DNA from: Hofstenia miamia
Lineage: Eukaryota; Xenacoelomorpha; Acoela
Length of the DNA: 64,000 nucleotides
NCBI GenBank assembly: GCA_004352715.1
Contig: SCFE01000003.1
Span: 529,793-593,792, forward strand
Direction of reading: 5' to 3'
Shown: in pieces, positions 46,759 through 57,737 of the stretch
How the letters are laid out: each line of letters begins with the position of its first letter
Position numbering within the stretch: the first letter of the stretch is position 1
Notes under the pieces: model-generated
Seen by the model: the letters and a program-made list of their open reading frames with translations, nothing else
What the model was told of the DNA's origin: nothing
Databases searched by the model: none
Made by a program: the position numbers and the translations under genes

Positions 46759-48307
46759 TTAACTCTTGTGTACATAGATGGGGTCTATTGGACCCCACAG
46801 CCTATTTTGACCGCCATAACTTTTTGGCAAAACATGCCTCAATTCTAATTTCTTCTGACATCTAAAATTATTCATTTTTGTTTATAATGTAAACAAACAA
46901 TTTTACAGTTCAACGATAGCAGCGAGCAAATCAAACAAAACTACTCTCAACAGCTGGGGTCTGGTAGACCCCACGAATGCATAGCAGGGATATTTGTATA
47001 ATAGAACAGTTATCAGCAGAATTTCATTGCCAAACACGTGTTTGTCATTTTTACTGATTCATGCTTATAGAATATTTTAAGATTACATGGTTTTTGGAAT
47101 TTGGGATGATGCTGAAGCGTTCTGGAGCGATCACAGTGGAAATGGATGGTGGTGGCCAGCGGTTATCCTCAAGGCCAACAAAAACCGTTATCGCGTGAGC
47201 CAGATTGACAAAGAACTACCTGTTGGAGGTACATCATCCCATGATACATCATCCAGTGACGATAATAGCATTGGTGATGGAACAAGTACATCGGACAAAA
47301 GTATTGTGTCATATTCAAGCACTCAAGCTGACTTGCTAGTAACTTGTAATACACATTATGCTTACAATGCAGTACCATATTGTGGGAGGCAATCTGATGG
47401 CGTTGTTCAAAGAGGTCTTGCTCAGAATATCATCCGTGAGCTAATGTTACCTCTCAAGAATTCTGAAGTGAACCTTACAACTGATAATTATTTCACATCA
47501 AAACAATAGCAGAGGATTTGCTTGGATAGAATATCACCCTACTTGGCACCATGAGATCAAACAAAAGGGAGATCCTGCCAACTCTGAAGAAGCCTCGTGT
47601 TTTATCATATCCAACATCAAAATTTGCTTTTAATGGAAACATTACTCTTGTATCATTCATGCCACGAAGAAATAAGAATGTACTCGTTCTGTCAACAATG
47701 CACAATGATATGGAAATTGAAACTGAATCGTCAAAGCCTCGAATAGTTTTACATTATAACAAAACAAAGGCCTCTGTTGATGCCAGTGGATCAGAAGACG
47801 CAGATGTACACATTCCAGAGGCAAACATATAGGTGGCCAATCGCCTATTTCTTCAATATTTTGAACCTAACCAATCAAAACGCTCACACGGTCTTCGAGA
47901 GAAGATTCCTAAATGCGTACAAAGGTCTGGCCAAAAGGTAATTGTTCTTAGAAACATTAGCCTGCCAACTAGTGAGGGAGCATTTGGAGCAACGAGCTGC
48001 TATGAAAAACTTGGCGAAACCTCAAAAAAACGACCTGGAGAACTTGGGCTTCTTGGCCAACAGGAAAGCGAATCTTCAACAAGGCCCTACCAGAAAAAAG
48101 AGAAGATGCGAAATATGTCCCCGCCAAGTGGACCGCAAAACAAAAGAAACATGTCATTATTGCTCGAAAAACATTTGCCTGCCTCATTCTGCATTAGTAT
48201 GTGTTCATTATTTGCAATGTTTCAAAAATGAATTTTTTCCTATTGGGGTCTATTGGACCCCGCCTATGCTACTATGGCAGTAATTTGTCTATGTACACAA
48301 GGGTTAA
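46759..48307 (+). mobile_element. piggyBac-type element, copy 1
   Basis: It is bounded by TTAA at 46759-46762 and 48304-48307. The terminal inverted repeats are TTAACTCTTGTGTACATAGA on the left and, reverse-complemented from the right, TTAACCCTTGTGTACATAGA. GGGGTC-TATTG-GACCCC palindromes lie just inside both ends, with a related one at 46956-46972. At about 1.55 kb it is shorter than autonomous piggyBac elements, so much of the coding part has been deleted. Confidence 0.88.
47087..48231 (+). pseudogene. piggyBac transposase, deleted and frameshifted
   Basis: The open part from 47087 starts with an unassigned Trp-rich segment (GNGWWWPAVILKANK), then an acidic stretch, then THYAYNAVPYCGRQ and LTTDNYFTSK, the second-Asp region of the DDE_Tnp_1_7 domain. 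A 1-nt loss creates a TAG at 47507, and a second TAG lies at 47527 in the following frame. The TKGAVDAVDQ-equivalent third-Asp block is also frameshifted here. The C-terminal Cys-rich domain (CEICPRQVDRK, CHYCSK) is present but out of frame. The region between the N-terminal part and the DDE core is missing. Confidence 0.85.
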
Positions 48308-48503
48308 GTTGAAAATTTTTCTCAGATTTCATTTTGCGGCGCCATTTTGAAGGATTTAGCTTTTTTAGGCTTTTGTAAATATTGCTCAATTTTCAAAGCC
48401 TGATTTTAAAATTGTTTATAACAAGAATCATTTAAACAGGATTACAATCCGATGATTTATGTATCACAAGTTAGAAGAAATCAGGATTTTAGAGGCATTT
48501 AGT

Positions 48504-48504
48504 N
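48504..48504. other. Single-N join in front of the second piggyBac copy
   Basis: Sequence after the N resumes at the equivalent of position 47342 of copy 1. The left part of the second copy is therefore absent exactly at the N, as expected for a contig boundary. Confidence 0.85.
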
Positions 48505-49381
48505 ACTTGTAATACACATTATGCTTACAATGCAGTACCATATTGTGGGAGGCAATCTGATGGCGTTGTTCAAAGAGGTCTTGCTCAGAATATCATCCGT
48601 GAGCTAATGTTACCTCTCAAGAATTCTGAAGTGAACCTTACAACTGATAATTATTTCACATCAAAACAATAGCAGAGGATTTGCTTGGATAGAATATCAC
48701 CCTACTTGGCACCATGAGATCAAACAAAAGGGAGATCCTGCCAACTCTGAAGAAGCCTCGTGTTTTATCATATCCAACATCAAAATTTGCTTTTAATGGA
48801 AACATTACTCTTGTATCATTCATGCCACGAAGAAATAAGAATGTACTCGTTCTGTCAACAATGCACAATGATATGGAAATTGAAACTGAATCTTCAAAGC
48901 CTCGAATAGTCTTAGATTATAACAAAATGAAGGGCGCTGTTGATGCGGTGGACCAGAAGACGCAGATGTACACATTCCCGAGGCAAACATATAGGTGGCC
49001 AATCGCCTATTTCTTCAATATTTTGAACCTAACCAATCAAAACGCTCACACGGTCTTCGAGAGAAGATTCCTAAATGCGTACAAAGGTCTGGCCAAAAGG
49101 TAATTGTTCTTAGAAACATTAGCCTGCCAACTAGTGAGGGAGCATTTGGAGCAACGAGCTGCTATGAAAAACTTGGCGAAACCTCAAAAAAACGACCTGG
49201 AGAACTTGGGCTTCTTGGCCAACAGGAAAGCGAATCTTCAACAAGGCCCTACCAGAAAAAAGAGAAGATGCGAAATATGTCCCCGCCAAGTGGACCGCAA
49301 AACAGAAAAACATGTCATTATTGCTCGAAAATCATTTTCCTGCCTCATTCTGCATTAGTTTCTGTTGACTGTTTGCAATAA
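48505..49381 (+). pseudogene. piggyBac transposase, partial second copy
   Basis: It carries the same 1-nt loss and TAG pair (48670 and 48690) as copy 1. The third-Asp block is intact here, in KMKGAVDAVDQKTQMYTF, followed by TYRWPIAYFFNILNLTNQNA as in active family members. The C-terminal Cys-rich domain is again in another frame. It is non-functional, but nearer the ancestral state than copy 1 in the third-Asp block. Confidence 0.85.
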
Positions 49382-49472
49382 ATATTTCAAAAAATGAATT
49401 TTTCCTATTGGCGTCTATTGGACCCCGCATATGCTATTATGGCAGTAATTTGCCTATGTACACAAGGGTTAA
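48505..49472 (+). mobile_element. piggyBac-type element, copy 2 (left end missing)
   Basis: It is nearly identical to 47342-48307 and ends with the same inverted repeat and TTAA (49469-49472), but in different flanking DNA. It differs from copy 1 by a few substitutions and small indels near the 3' end. The left end is cut at the N. Confidence 0.85.
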
Positions 49473-50763
49473 CAATGTTTTTTAATTCATTGATTTTAGT
49501 AAGTCTAAAGGAAAACTGTTTTGATTGAGATTATCCGAATTTTGTTTTTTCTTATAACTCCCTTTAGAATTTGAGATAGGTAATGAATTAAAATTCGACT
49601 AAATAAGATTTAAAAAAATGACTGCAGGCATTAGATATCTTTATTACTTACGCAATGTAATATCAGGCAATTATCATAAACAACTTATATATGCATTCTG
49701 CTTGGCTCATTTTCAATATTGTTCGGGTTTTTAACTGACCTAAATTCTACATATCGTATGCTTCTATCAAAGACATTAAATTGGTGCATAAAAACTCTAA
49801 GCCTTGCACAAAATCATGACGAAGCAATAAATATAAAATATTTATCAAATTTATTTCCATTTACTATCCATTTTATTTAAATTCAAATCTAGTCAAACAT
49901 CTCTTCTCTTCCTACAGAGGTATATTAAATTAAAGGAGCGATCGCAAAATTTTCTGTGTTTAGATAGCAATTCTAATAGTTTTCATAACTTATCAATAAA
50001 ATTATGGAATAATTTAGACTATCAAACGCGAGTTGAAAATAATTACAAAGATTTAAAAAAATAACTAAAGAAATCATTTCTAATAAAATAATGTACACTG
50101 GGAGACATACATCCAATATTGAAAACCTTCACAAACATTCGCTCAAACATTGATTTTTATTATTTTATTTTGTGCTTATTAGTTTTGTAGCATTAGATTT
50201 GTTTATATTTTATTTTATCTATAATTTTTTTGGCAAATAAATTGCGTTTTGACTTAATGGCATTATCAACACTACTATATCAAGCACAATTCCATTCAAC
50301 CAATTTGTTTTCTTTCTAAATGCTTAAAAATATGTCCACGATTACATAAATTTATTTGCAGCTTTACATATTTGGAACGATTTAGAAAGTGAGATTACAG
50401 TAGAAAAATTTAGAAAATAATTAAAAAGCGCGCTTTTACACCGACAAAACATAATTGGAGACACAAGCATGCTAAACTCAGTTACCGCTTTCATTTACTG
50501 AGATCACCACAAACACAACGACACACAAAGTTATTATTATTATATATTATGTTTTTAGCTTAAATCTTTTTTTTGGCAATTATATTGGTTTGACTCTTAT
50601 GATTATTAAAACAAGTATATTTAATATATCCTTAATGCAATAATATTCATTATGGGCACTACCCATCTATGTTAAGATTGAGAAACAAAGAATGTGTTTA
50701 AGCATTGAATAGTAAAATAGCTAATTTCAGTTAATTCCAAGTTTGCTAATCTAGTTGTTTTAG

Positions 50764-50922
50764 CTGAGATGCTTTTTCTGGTGACTGCAATTGATCCTGA
50801 CAAAGACGTAAATGTCAGTCCATTGCGATTTAAACTCGAAGGCTCAGAAGGCCAGTTTGAACTAGTTAGTTCTATCGATAGAGGGAATGAAGTGATGGCC
50901 TCATTCTTAACACCATATTTCT
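50764..50922 (+). CDS. Exon 19: cadherin EC repeat b (middle)
   Basis: The acceptor is GTTTTAG and the donor is TTCT|GTTAGA. The exon is 159 nt and phase 1-1. It reads M-L-F-L-V-T-A-I-D-P-D-K-D, the A-x-D-x-D calcium motif, then L-R-F-K-L-E-G-S-E-G-Q-F-E-L. The donor is chosen because it alone joins exon 20 in frame and keeps the expected EC spacing; an alternative GTTAGT donor lies within the exon. Confidence 0.7.
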
Positions 50923-51526
50923 GTTAGAGATTCTTATGAACAATGCATATGATTAGATGATCTAAATAATCATATTGAAAATTTTGTATATTTTTTTGAA
51001 ATTGCGTATGTTTTCTAAATATCTATAGATTCCTTTATTCTTCAGATTAAATATTTCAACGCGTATGAATCTGAAACATATATATAAAATTTATATATAT
51101 ATATATATATATATATATGCATGCTGCAGTACACTATTCTTAACGCTATGCATTATCTAATGCTTAGGAAGGATTCTACTAGCCTAGATTACATAAAGTT
51201 TATTAATATTTACTTTGGGTGTCCAATTTTCTGGAGTTAAGCAATAAATATGGTAATAGATGTATGGTGTTGATATGCTATTTTAACTAATAAAATACTT
51301 TATTTTGAAGAAATCTAGTATTGTGAATCTAACGAAGTTATGTTTTTTTGAAGACGAGCATTTGTTTATTTGTCGACCTATGTGGGTTTCAACAAAACAA
51401 TTTTAGTTAAGATATTTTTGAGTGTTCCAATATTAGTAAATTCGAAATGCAACATGACTGAAGATTATTTCCATTTCATGCATATTTCATATGTTTATTT
51501 ACAACCCCTAAATTGCTGTTATTTAG
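50923..51526. other. Intron 19 (0.6 kb)
   Basis: It contains a TA microsatellite (51092-51118). Nothing else is seen. Confidence 0.5.
51092..51118. repeat. (TA)n microsatellite
   Basis: TA run of about 27 nt. Confidence 0.9.
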
Positions 51527-51862
51527 ATGCTGAATTGAGAACTAGGTGGAATGCAACTTTAAATTATGAAATAAAGACTGTATACATGCTGACGCTAACT
51601 GTAAGCGATGGAATAAATGAGAATGATATTGTTAACTTTACTGTCAATGTTCTTGATTTATTTGATGTACCTCCACATATTATCAACCTTTTCAAATCAA
51701 TCACAGTTGAAGAAGGAAGTGATTTTTCAATTAATTCCAAAAATTCCAGCCTTTACTCTGTGAAAGTGGATAATTTGGAAGGCGATGATGTCATTTTTAA
51801 AATAGAATCTGCTTACGATAATCACGGAAACAATGCTGCAGTCATGTTTGTTATTGAGACAG
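51527..51862 (+). CDS. Exon 20: cadherin EC repeats b (end) / c (start), GC donor
   Basis: The acceptor is TTATTTAG. The exon is 336 nt and phase 1-1. It contains N-A-T-L-N-Y-E (LDYE position), Y-M-L-T-L-T-V-S-D-G, and a degenerate N-V-L-D-L-F-D-V-P-P-H repeat end, then S-I-T-V-E-E-G opening the next EC. The donor is ACAG|GCAAGT, matching the known GC-AG consensus; reading on reaches a stop at once (AAG TAG). The calcium motif is weakened in this repeat. Confidence 0.78.
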
Positions 51863-52189
51863 GCAAGTAGTTAAAGCTAAGTCAAATTTTTTATTAAAAA
51901 TGTAACTTTCTATGAAACCACGTTTAGTGCTGGGATAAAGTTTACAAAAAAAGGATTGACGCATTGTCAAAAATGATCTGAATCGAATTGATTTGACTAG
52001 ACCTGAACCAACAGTAAAGGCCCAACTTATTAATAAATATTTAAGCAATCAGCCAAATTCAATATTTTTTCTTTCCATTAATTGATAAAAGCGTAAATCT
52101 CGAGAAATTTGAATCATTTTAATTGCACACCACTATGCGGGGTGGAAAACTAAATTGATTCGCTTCAAAATAAGTGTTGTGCGATAATT

Positions 52190-52525
52190 CAACTTGCAGG
52201 TTCATTACATGTTTTACAAGAAAGTGAAACAACGCGATTTAAACAAGAAGGCTTAGTCAGCAATAAATCATTTAGATGGTTTTATAGATTAATAGGTTTT
52301 AGTGTAAAACGTGTTTGAAATAGACACTTTCTATTGAAAAATCTGTCATTGGTAATAAAATTTATGAAAATCCTCGCAAGTTCTTTAAGAGATCAACATA
52401 ATATGTAATAGTGAAATTTAAGACAAAACCTTCCTGACAAGGATTGGTCGTAGATACTTTTCTAGATGATAAAGAAACGTCAGAATTTAGTATTTCATTT
52501 TCTCATTAAAGTATTAACATAGCAA
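52190..52525. repeat. Dispersed repeat, copy 2
   Basis: Aligns by eye with 9130-9480 in the same orientation across its length, with similar order of short identical blocks. The family is unknown. Confidence 0.5.
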
Positions 52526-52779
52526 ATTTAATACGCGCGAAATTATTTCTCAGATTTTTAAATGAACCTAATTTTTTCCTATGATTGTTTCATCGTAATG
52601 AATTAATTTCAAAATCTGATCTCAATTTCTTTGTAAAACCAACTGAAACATTTTCTAGTTTTTCTAAACTAAATCAACCTGGACTCTCATATCCATGGAT
52701 CACACCAATTATTATCTAGATCTAGATTCACAACAACCCTGCCCCATAGTATAACACTTAAAATTGTGTACTATGCATG

Positions 52780-53760
52780 GGACACCCTTGCATGTTGTGC
52801 AATTGGAATATATATAATTCAATTTCACTCTTTGAAAAGTATGAATTTTAAATGAACTGGAATTCTTATATTTTTGTCAAGAATTTCAAAATATAATTTA
52901 TCAAATGTTTTACTTAAGTCTAGCACTGCAATTATTCTTGTCTCATTATTATTTAAGGTTTATCTAGCCTTTGCTACAATGTGAAGCAAATTGTAACTGT
53001 ATGACTTATTTGTATCTAAATGAGTGATAGCTTTTTCTAAATCTCTCATCGACACATACTTAAAACTGAAGGATGCATCAATTTTATTTATGCCATCACA
53101 ATAATCAATGTTTTCGCATTTTGATTCCCAAATTCTTTAAATTAGGTGTCTTTTATCAATTCTTCATTATTGTCTATTTCATTCAAGACCGTTGAACTTT
53201 CCTTATCTGCTTTTAAGAAGTTGCTGATGAAACACCATTTGTTTTGACTAAAACTTCACCCTGAGCACATTTATTAGTCTTTGTTTTTTTTCAAAATATT
53301 TCAATTCCATTTCATTCTTTGCATTCAGCACATCAATCAGTACAATATTTACATTCGGATACTGCCCCAACAAAAGAATCATTTCTTGGGGATCTCTTCT
53401 GCCATAGGAATGCATACGAGATCCTTTCTTTTTAGTAAGTTTATTGTTTCCAATGATTAATAATTTGGTCCTTTTCGGAGTTTCTTTTGCTTCTTTTCTG
53501 GCAAACTGTGAAGATGGCTGGCATCATCCTCATCAGTAATATTATTTATATATCCGCTTTCTATCAATATTCAATGCAAAATTCCATTCACAGTTTCACC
53601 ATTGTCGTTTTGTACGTCCCCATTTAAATTCGTTTGCATGTTTAATGAAGGTATCTCAAGATTGTCTTTTGTGGTGCAAATTTTCATATTTTCAGATAAC
53701 AAACACAAAGCTGTTTCTGCCTATTTCTTCAGGTTAATTTTGCAAAGTTGTTAGGATTTT
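52780..53760 (-). pseudogene. LINE-type reverse transcriptase remnant
   Basis: The minus strand reads TRIIAVLDLSKTFDKLYFEI, matching the first catalytic motif of LINE reverse transcriptases (L-D-L-S-K-A-F-D). Upstream on the same strand are segments resembling the linker before the reverse transcriptase (INLLKRKDL, MQRMKWN, then SNFLKADKESS). It has many stops and is dead. It may belong to a different family from the remnants at 16 and 46 kb. Confidence 0.65.
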
Positions 53761-54415
53761 GGTTAAGGTTAAGGTTGGGAGTAGACTTTAGCATCTTAAA
53801 AACCTGATTTTGATTTTGAAATTTACTTTCCAAAGATTGCAAAATATAACAATTTCGTTCAATTTGCATTTTATTCATGCCAGTAATTCTGGACTCCCTC
53901 ATTTAACGCATATTTCCTTTCAAAAATTACAAAAAATTTCCTGTTTTTTCTCATGGACATTTTAGGCTGAGAAAATTGCTTCCACAATGTAAATTATTAT
54001 AATAATGAAAATATAGTTAAGTTTGCCATATCATCTACAATCTTTCATAACGCTGTGTTAAGAATTAATGATGCTACTTTCTTCTTTATTTGTTTGGCTG
54101 TCCTTTTGTTTATATTTGCCCATGTGCCATAGAACTTTCCGATGATATTTACAGATTAATATATTATAAATGAGATTAAATCTGCAGAATTTTTCGTTGA
54201 CAACTAAAATAACCTCATAAATATGTTTGGAAGTATTTGATCCATCAAATTTACCTGCTCTAATCAAAACTGGAAATAATAGTTACAACATACACGAATA
54301 GAAATTGGTTCACAGCAAATTTCCATGACACAAATTAATGAATGCACGTGCTATACTAGTGTATAGAAGCATGTGTGTGTGTGCATTTTATTTTCCAATG
54401 TAATTAAAATTATAG

Positions 54416-54475
54416 CTAGTGAAAGTGGGGATTTGGATTCATTAACATTTACATGGATATCTCTTCTTGCTAAGG
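54416..54475 (+). CDS. Exon 21: short cadherin segment (EC repeat c)
   Basis: The acceptor is AATTATAG. The 60-nt piece encodes ESGDLDSLTFTWISLLAK, matching the D-x-D-x-L-x-F stretch of EC repeats. Its right edge is uncertain. Either a 34-nt intron (54476-54509) separates it from exon 22, or the two are one exon broken by a 1-nt indel; read through, the frame continues KFLVTERYI before shifting. Confidence 0.6.
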
Positions 54476-54509
54476 GTAAATTCTTAGTAACAGAAAGATA
54501 TATTATTAG

Positions 54510-54727
54510 ATGGTGACATATATCTTACACCCGGCTATGGATTTGACTTCGAAAGTTTACCTCCTGCACCAACATTCCACTTAACTATTTCCGCTACCAA
54601 CTTTAAAAATCGCAGTCTTTACGATAGCGGACATTTGTACATTAATGTTACAGATATGAATGAGAAGCCTTTCTTCATTGCCAATTCTCCACAATTCTTG
54701 TTCTATATTAAAGAAGATAATGATCTA
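54510..54727 (+). CDS. Exon 22: cadherin EC repeats c (end) / d (start)
   Basis: It encodes D-G-D-I-Y-L-T-P, F-D-F-E (LDYE position), F-H-L-T-I-S-A-T-N, then Y-I-N-V-T-D-M-N-E-K-P-F-F, a DxNE-P calcium motif, then F-Y-I-K-E-D-N opening the next repeat. The donor is CTA|GTAAGT, phase 0. The left boundary is ambiguous, as described for exon 21. Confidence 0.75.
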
Positions 54728-55233
54728 GTAAGTGATAAAGTTTCATGTAAACAGTCATTTACGAAATTATTACGTTTCTTTAAATAAAGAGAACCTCTTA
54801 AATTATACCGTATGCGTGACTACTAACCCACTGTCTGCTTTAATCTAAAGGTTATGTAATTACAACTGGAGGTAATTTCAATGTAAATTATCAGATCTCT
54901 CGAAAATGTGTTATATTTTTTTTCAAGGAATAGTTTTTGATATTATATGTATTCAAGAGAATTTTTTTGAAAAAAAGACTGCTAGAACCTAACAAAGTCA
55001 TTTTTTAAAGATCTTTGTAAGAATTGCCATTTAAGGAAAGATCCACGTGACATCAGCCGCAGGAATAACTGTTTGTATAAACATAATACATTTTCTGATT
55101 ATTTGCTCATATCAAGTTTTTTGCTTTTAAACTATCCCCAAAAATTGTCGGTTAAGTGATTGCTCATTTTTGTAAGTTTAGGGTTGTTTAATATTTGATT
55201 AATTCTTTATATTAATACATTTAAATATTTTAG
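54728..55233. other. Intron 22 (0.5 kb)
   Basis: Nothing recognised. Confidence 0.5.
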
Positions 55234-55404
55234 ACATTCGAAATGCATAGTAAAATTGTTGAGGACAATCTTTTACCGATGGGAAATACAAAGATTGATC
55301 TCAGAGTTAAGGATCCCGATGTTCCGAGTTTATCATCAGAGTATCATCACAATGACACTATTATTTATAGGCTCGTCAATCAAAGTGCAGGAGGTGTATT
55401 TGAG
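55234..55404 (+). CDS. Exon 23: cadherin EC repeat d (first half)
   Basis: The acceptor is ATTTTAG and the donor is GAG|GTAAAT. The exon is 171 nt and phase 0-0. It reads S-K-I-V-E-D-N, I-D-L-R-V-K-D-P-D (A-x-D-x-D position), I-I-Y-R-L-V-N-Q-S-A-G-G-V-F-E, the Y-x-L and G-x-F-x motifs of EC repeats. Confidence 0.78.
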
Positions 55405-55634
55405 GTAAATTACAAAAATTCAATGCAGAAGGTTTACCTTACCATTAAATACTTATCCAACAATATGATAATTTTATCTCTTTTTTGTCAATTATAAAAT
55501 TTTCAACCAAAATATTGACCACGACTTAATGCATGTATATAGTTATTGGTTACAAACGTACTTTGAATTATTAATGAATTTCCATCATTATTGTTTCTTC
55601 TCTTATTTAAGGATATTGAAATCTTTATATTTAG

Positions 55635-55896
55635 TTGGATTCTCCATGTTTGAATGAACAGTATTTGGTTAGTTCAAGAACAACCACAGCAAACTGCAGT
55701 TTACTTTTTAACAAAACTAAACTAGATTCAGAAACGCTAAAAACAGAATATATTGAGGTTAACATTCAGGCAATTGATGCTCACGGTCTCACTGCTGACA
55801 TGCAGTTGCAGTTTAAACTCATCAATATGAATGATAATTATCCAAAGTTTTCACAGGAAATTTACTTAGCATCCGTTGCTGAAATGTCTAGTAGCA
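55635..55896 (+). CDS. Exon 24: cadherin EC repeat d (end) / e (start)
   Basis: The acceptor is TATTTAG, chosen over an AAG 24 nt upstream that leads to a stop. The donor is AGCA|GTAAGT. The exon is 262 nt, phase 0 to 1. It reads K-L-D-S-E, Y-I-E-V-N-I-Q-A-I-D-A-H-G, then L-I-N-M-N-D-N-Y-P-K-F, a clear N-D-x-x-P-x-F repeat end, then the start of the next EC, Y-L-A-S-V-A-E. Confidence 0.82.
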
Positions 55897-56229
55897 GTAA
55901 GTGCAATTTTATGGAAATGTATTGAAAACTCTTAATTACTGCAGTACATTTGCGAAATTTCATATTTCAACAAACACACATACACGATTGCATGCTGAAA
56001 ACGGTCTAAAAACTGATCTATTTTTTTTGAGAATGCATGGAATATATGGTCGAATAAAATGCAAATTGTTCCAAAATCTATCCAAAATTTCTTTTGAAGA
56101 AAGGCAGCAATACAATGCGTACTGCTTCACAATGCAGAAAGATTTCGTGACGGCATAAAAATGCAGGCCAATTTAGAGCAATTGCTAAACATATTTTTTA
56201 TGCCATGTATTAAGCTAGCACGCGAAATC

Positions 56230-57300
56230 AATTCTCGCACGCCATCGCGTGACACAAATATTTCGTAGCAAGAAATATTTCGTGTAATGCAAGGTTCAAT
56301 GCTCTTAAGACTTGAGCTTCACAGTGACTTTCATGTTTGTAGGTCAATCTGAAGCTGAGGAATGCTTTGAAATCTCCGCTCCGCCTGCTTGATACGAAAT
56401 CGTCTTTCAACTTGTGAAGATTCGTGTTCTCGTTTCTCAATTCGCTTCTCTGTGCCTCCCAATTGTCTTCTTCACTTCCATTTTGAAAGAAACGCCTTCG
56501 ATTGGCGAATAAGGGACGAGTCGAAGTAGTTACAATCTTCAAACTTTCATGTAATCTTCCTATGCTCAAGATCTCTCCAATCCTCTGTGACTCAGTGCGT
56601 TGTCAAACACAATGGTCACACCAGATTCATCAAGAATTTTAAAGCAGTTTCCTTCTGTATATAAATATAAATTCTGAGAAAATATTTTTTGTGATGGAGC
56701 CTCCTTTAGTCAAGAATTGGATGCATGCTTATTGATTTGCAGAAATGGCACAAATATTGTTCAGATTGCAAGTTTTAACTACAGGTCTTTGTCCATTCTT
56801 ACCCCATCTCTTTGTTCTAGAGATATGAATGTTGAAGTTCGTTTCATCAATATATAAAATCATCCATTCCTTATGTTTTCTTTTCTATTTATTCAATATG
56901 CTGTTCATTGCATTAGGTTCAATAGAAAAATTTATCGTAGAATTGCACATTCCATGGAGACCTTGACCAATGCGTTGTGAAGAAACATCCACATTATGCT
57001 CGCGGTTCTTCAAGTGCGATTGTTGGATTCTCTTCTAACATCTTCACTAACTGTTTCTTCTTTGATGACTTATTTTCTTTTTTCTGCACCCTCCACGTTA
57101 CTTGCACGACGCTCCTTCGTCAGCTTTTATCATTCCTAGTGCTGTCTTTATTGGAACACCCAGAGAAAAAGCTACTGTCACCCAGTCTTTGCCTCCATCA
57201 TAAGCTCCAAATGTACAACAACTGGTTTCATCACTATGTTTCTTGTATAAAACCCGCTTTTTTGTTCTTTGCATTGGCGATCTGTCTGACATCTTCACAA
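56230..57300 (-). pseudogene. Tc1/mariner-related transposase (DDE_3 type), broken
   Basis: On the minus strand, from right to left: a conserved start segment with FGAYDGGKDWVTVAFSLGV, KKKQLVKMLEENPTIALEE, VSSQRIGQGLHGMC, then ILYIDETNFNIHISRTKRWG with the first catalytic Asp. GQRPVVKTCNLNNICAISAN follows, then a V-F-D-N-A-like second-Asp stretch and LVPYSP near the third acidic position. Frameshifts and stops separate these blocks. The family differs from the intact neighbour element. Confidence 0.72.
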
Positions 57301-57737
57301 GAAATACAGAAAATAGGGCCGTTTGACAAATAAATCACACGACCTACTTCGAATTCGAAAGTTCTGAATGAAAGCTCTAGTTAGAAATCTTGGAAACCTT
57401 GCCCTAGATATTAAACTTTTATTACAAAATTTATTGGTATAAAATTTTATGATAAAACTGTCAAGTAAATTTAAACGCTAATAATTTCGATTCATAAATA
57501 TAAAATTAAAGCATAATATGAACTTTCTTCTTTTTTGTACCAGTAAATGCTGAAAAAGTGTTAAAACTTTCATAGTATCAATTTTCATTTTTACAAACTC
57601 AATTTATATTTTCATAGAATTCAAGTTGATATTTCACAATCGCATTTTGAATTTTCATTGGTCATTCTATTTTTCCATTGGCTTAACTTGAATTTCAAAA
57701 GGTATAAAGTTCACTTGTAAATATCAGAGACATTCTA

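Larger units (their letters stand above)
45814..50763. other. Intron 18 (5 kb)
   Basis: It contains a LINE remnant (45950-46560, minus) and two piggyBac copies (46759-49472) around a single-N join. The stretch 49473-50763 is AT-rich and shows nothing I can name. Confidence 0.55.
51863..54415. other. Intron 20 (2.6 kb)
   Basis: It starts with GC rather than GT. It holds copy 2 of the dispersed repeat (52190-52525) and a LINE remnant (52780-53760, minus). The stretch 53760-54415 shows nothing identifiable. Confidence 0.5.

Noticed and set aside
47493-47705. Minus-strand frames over the piggyBac copies
   Set aside because: Shadows of the transposase reading frame on the other strand.
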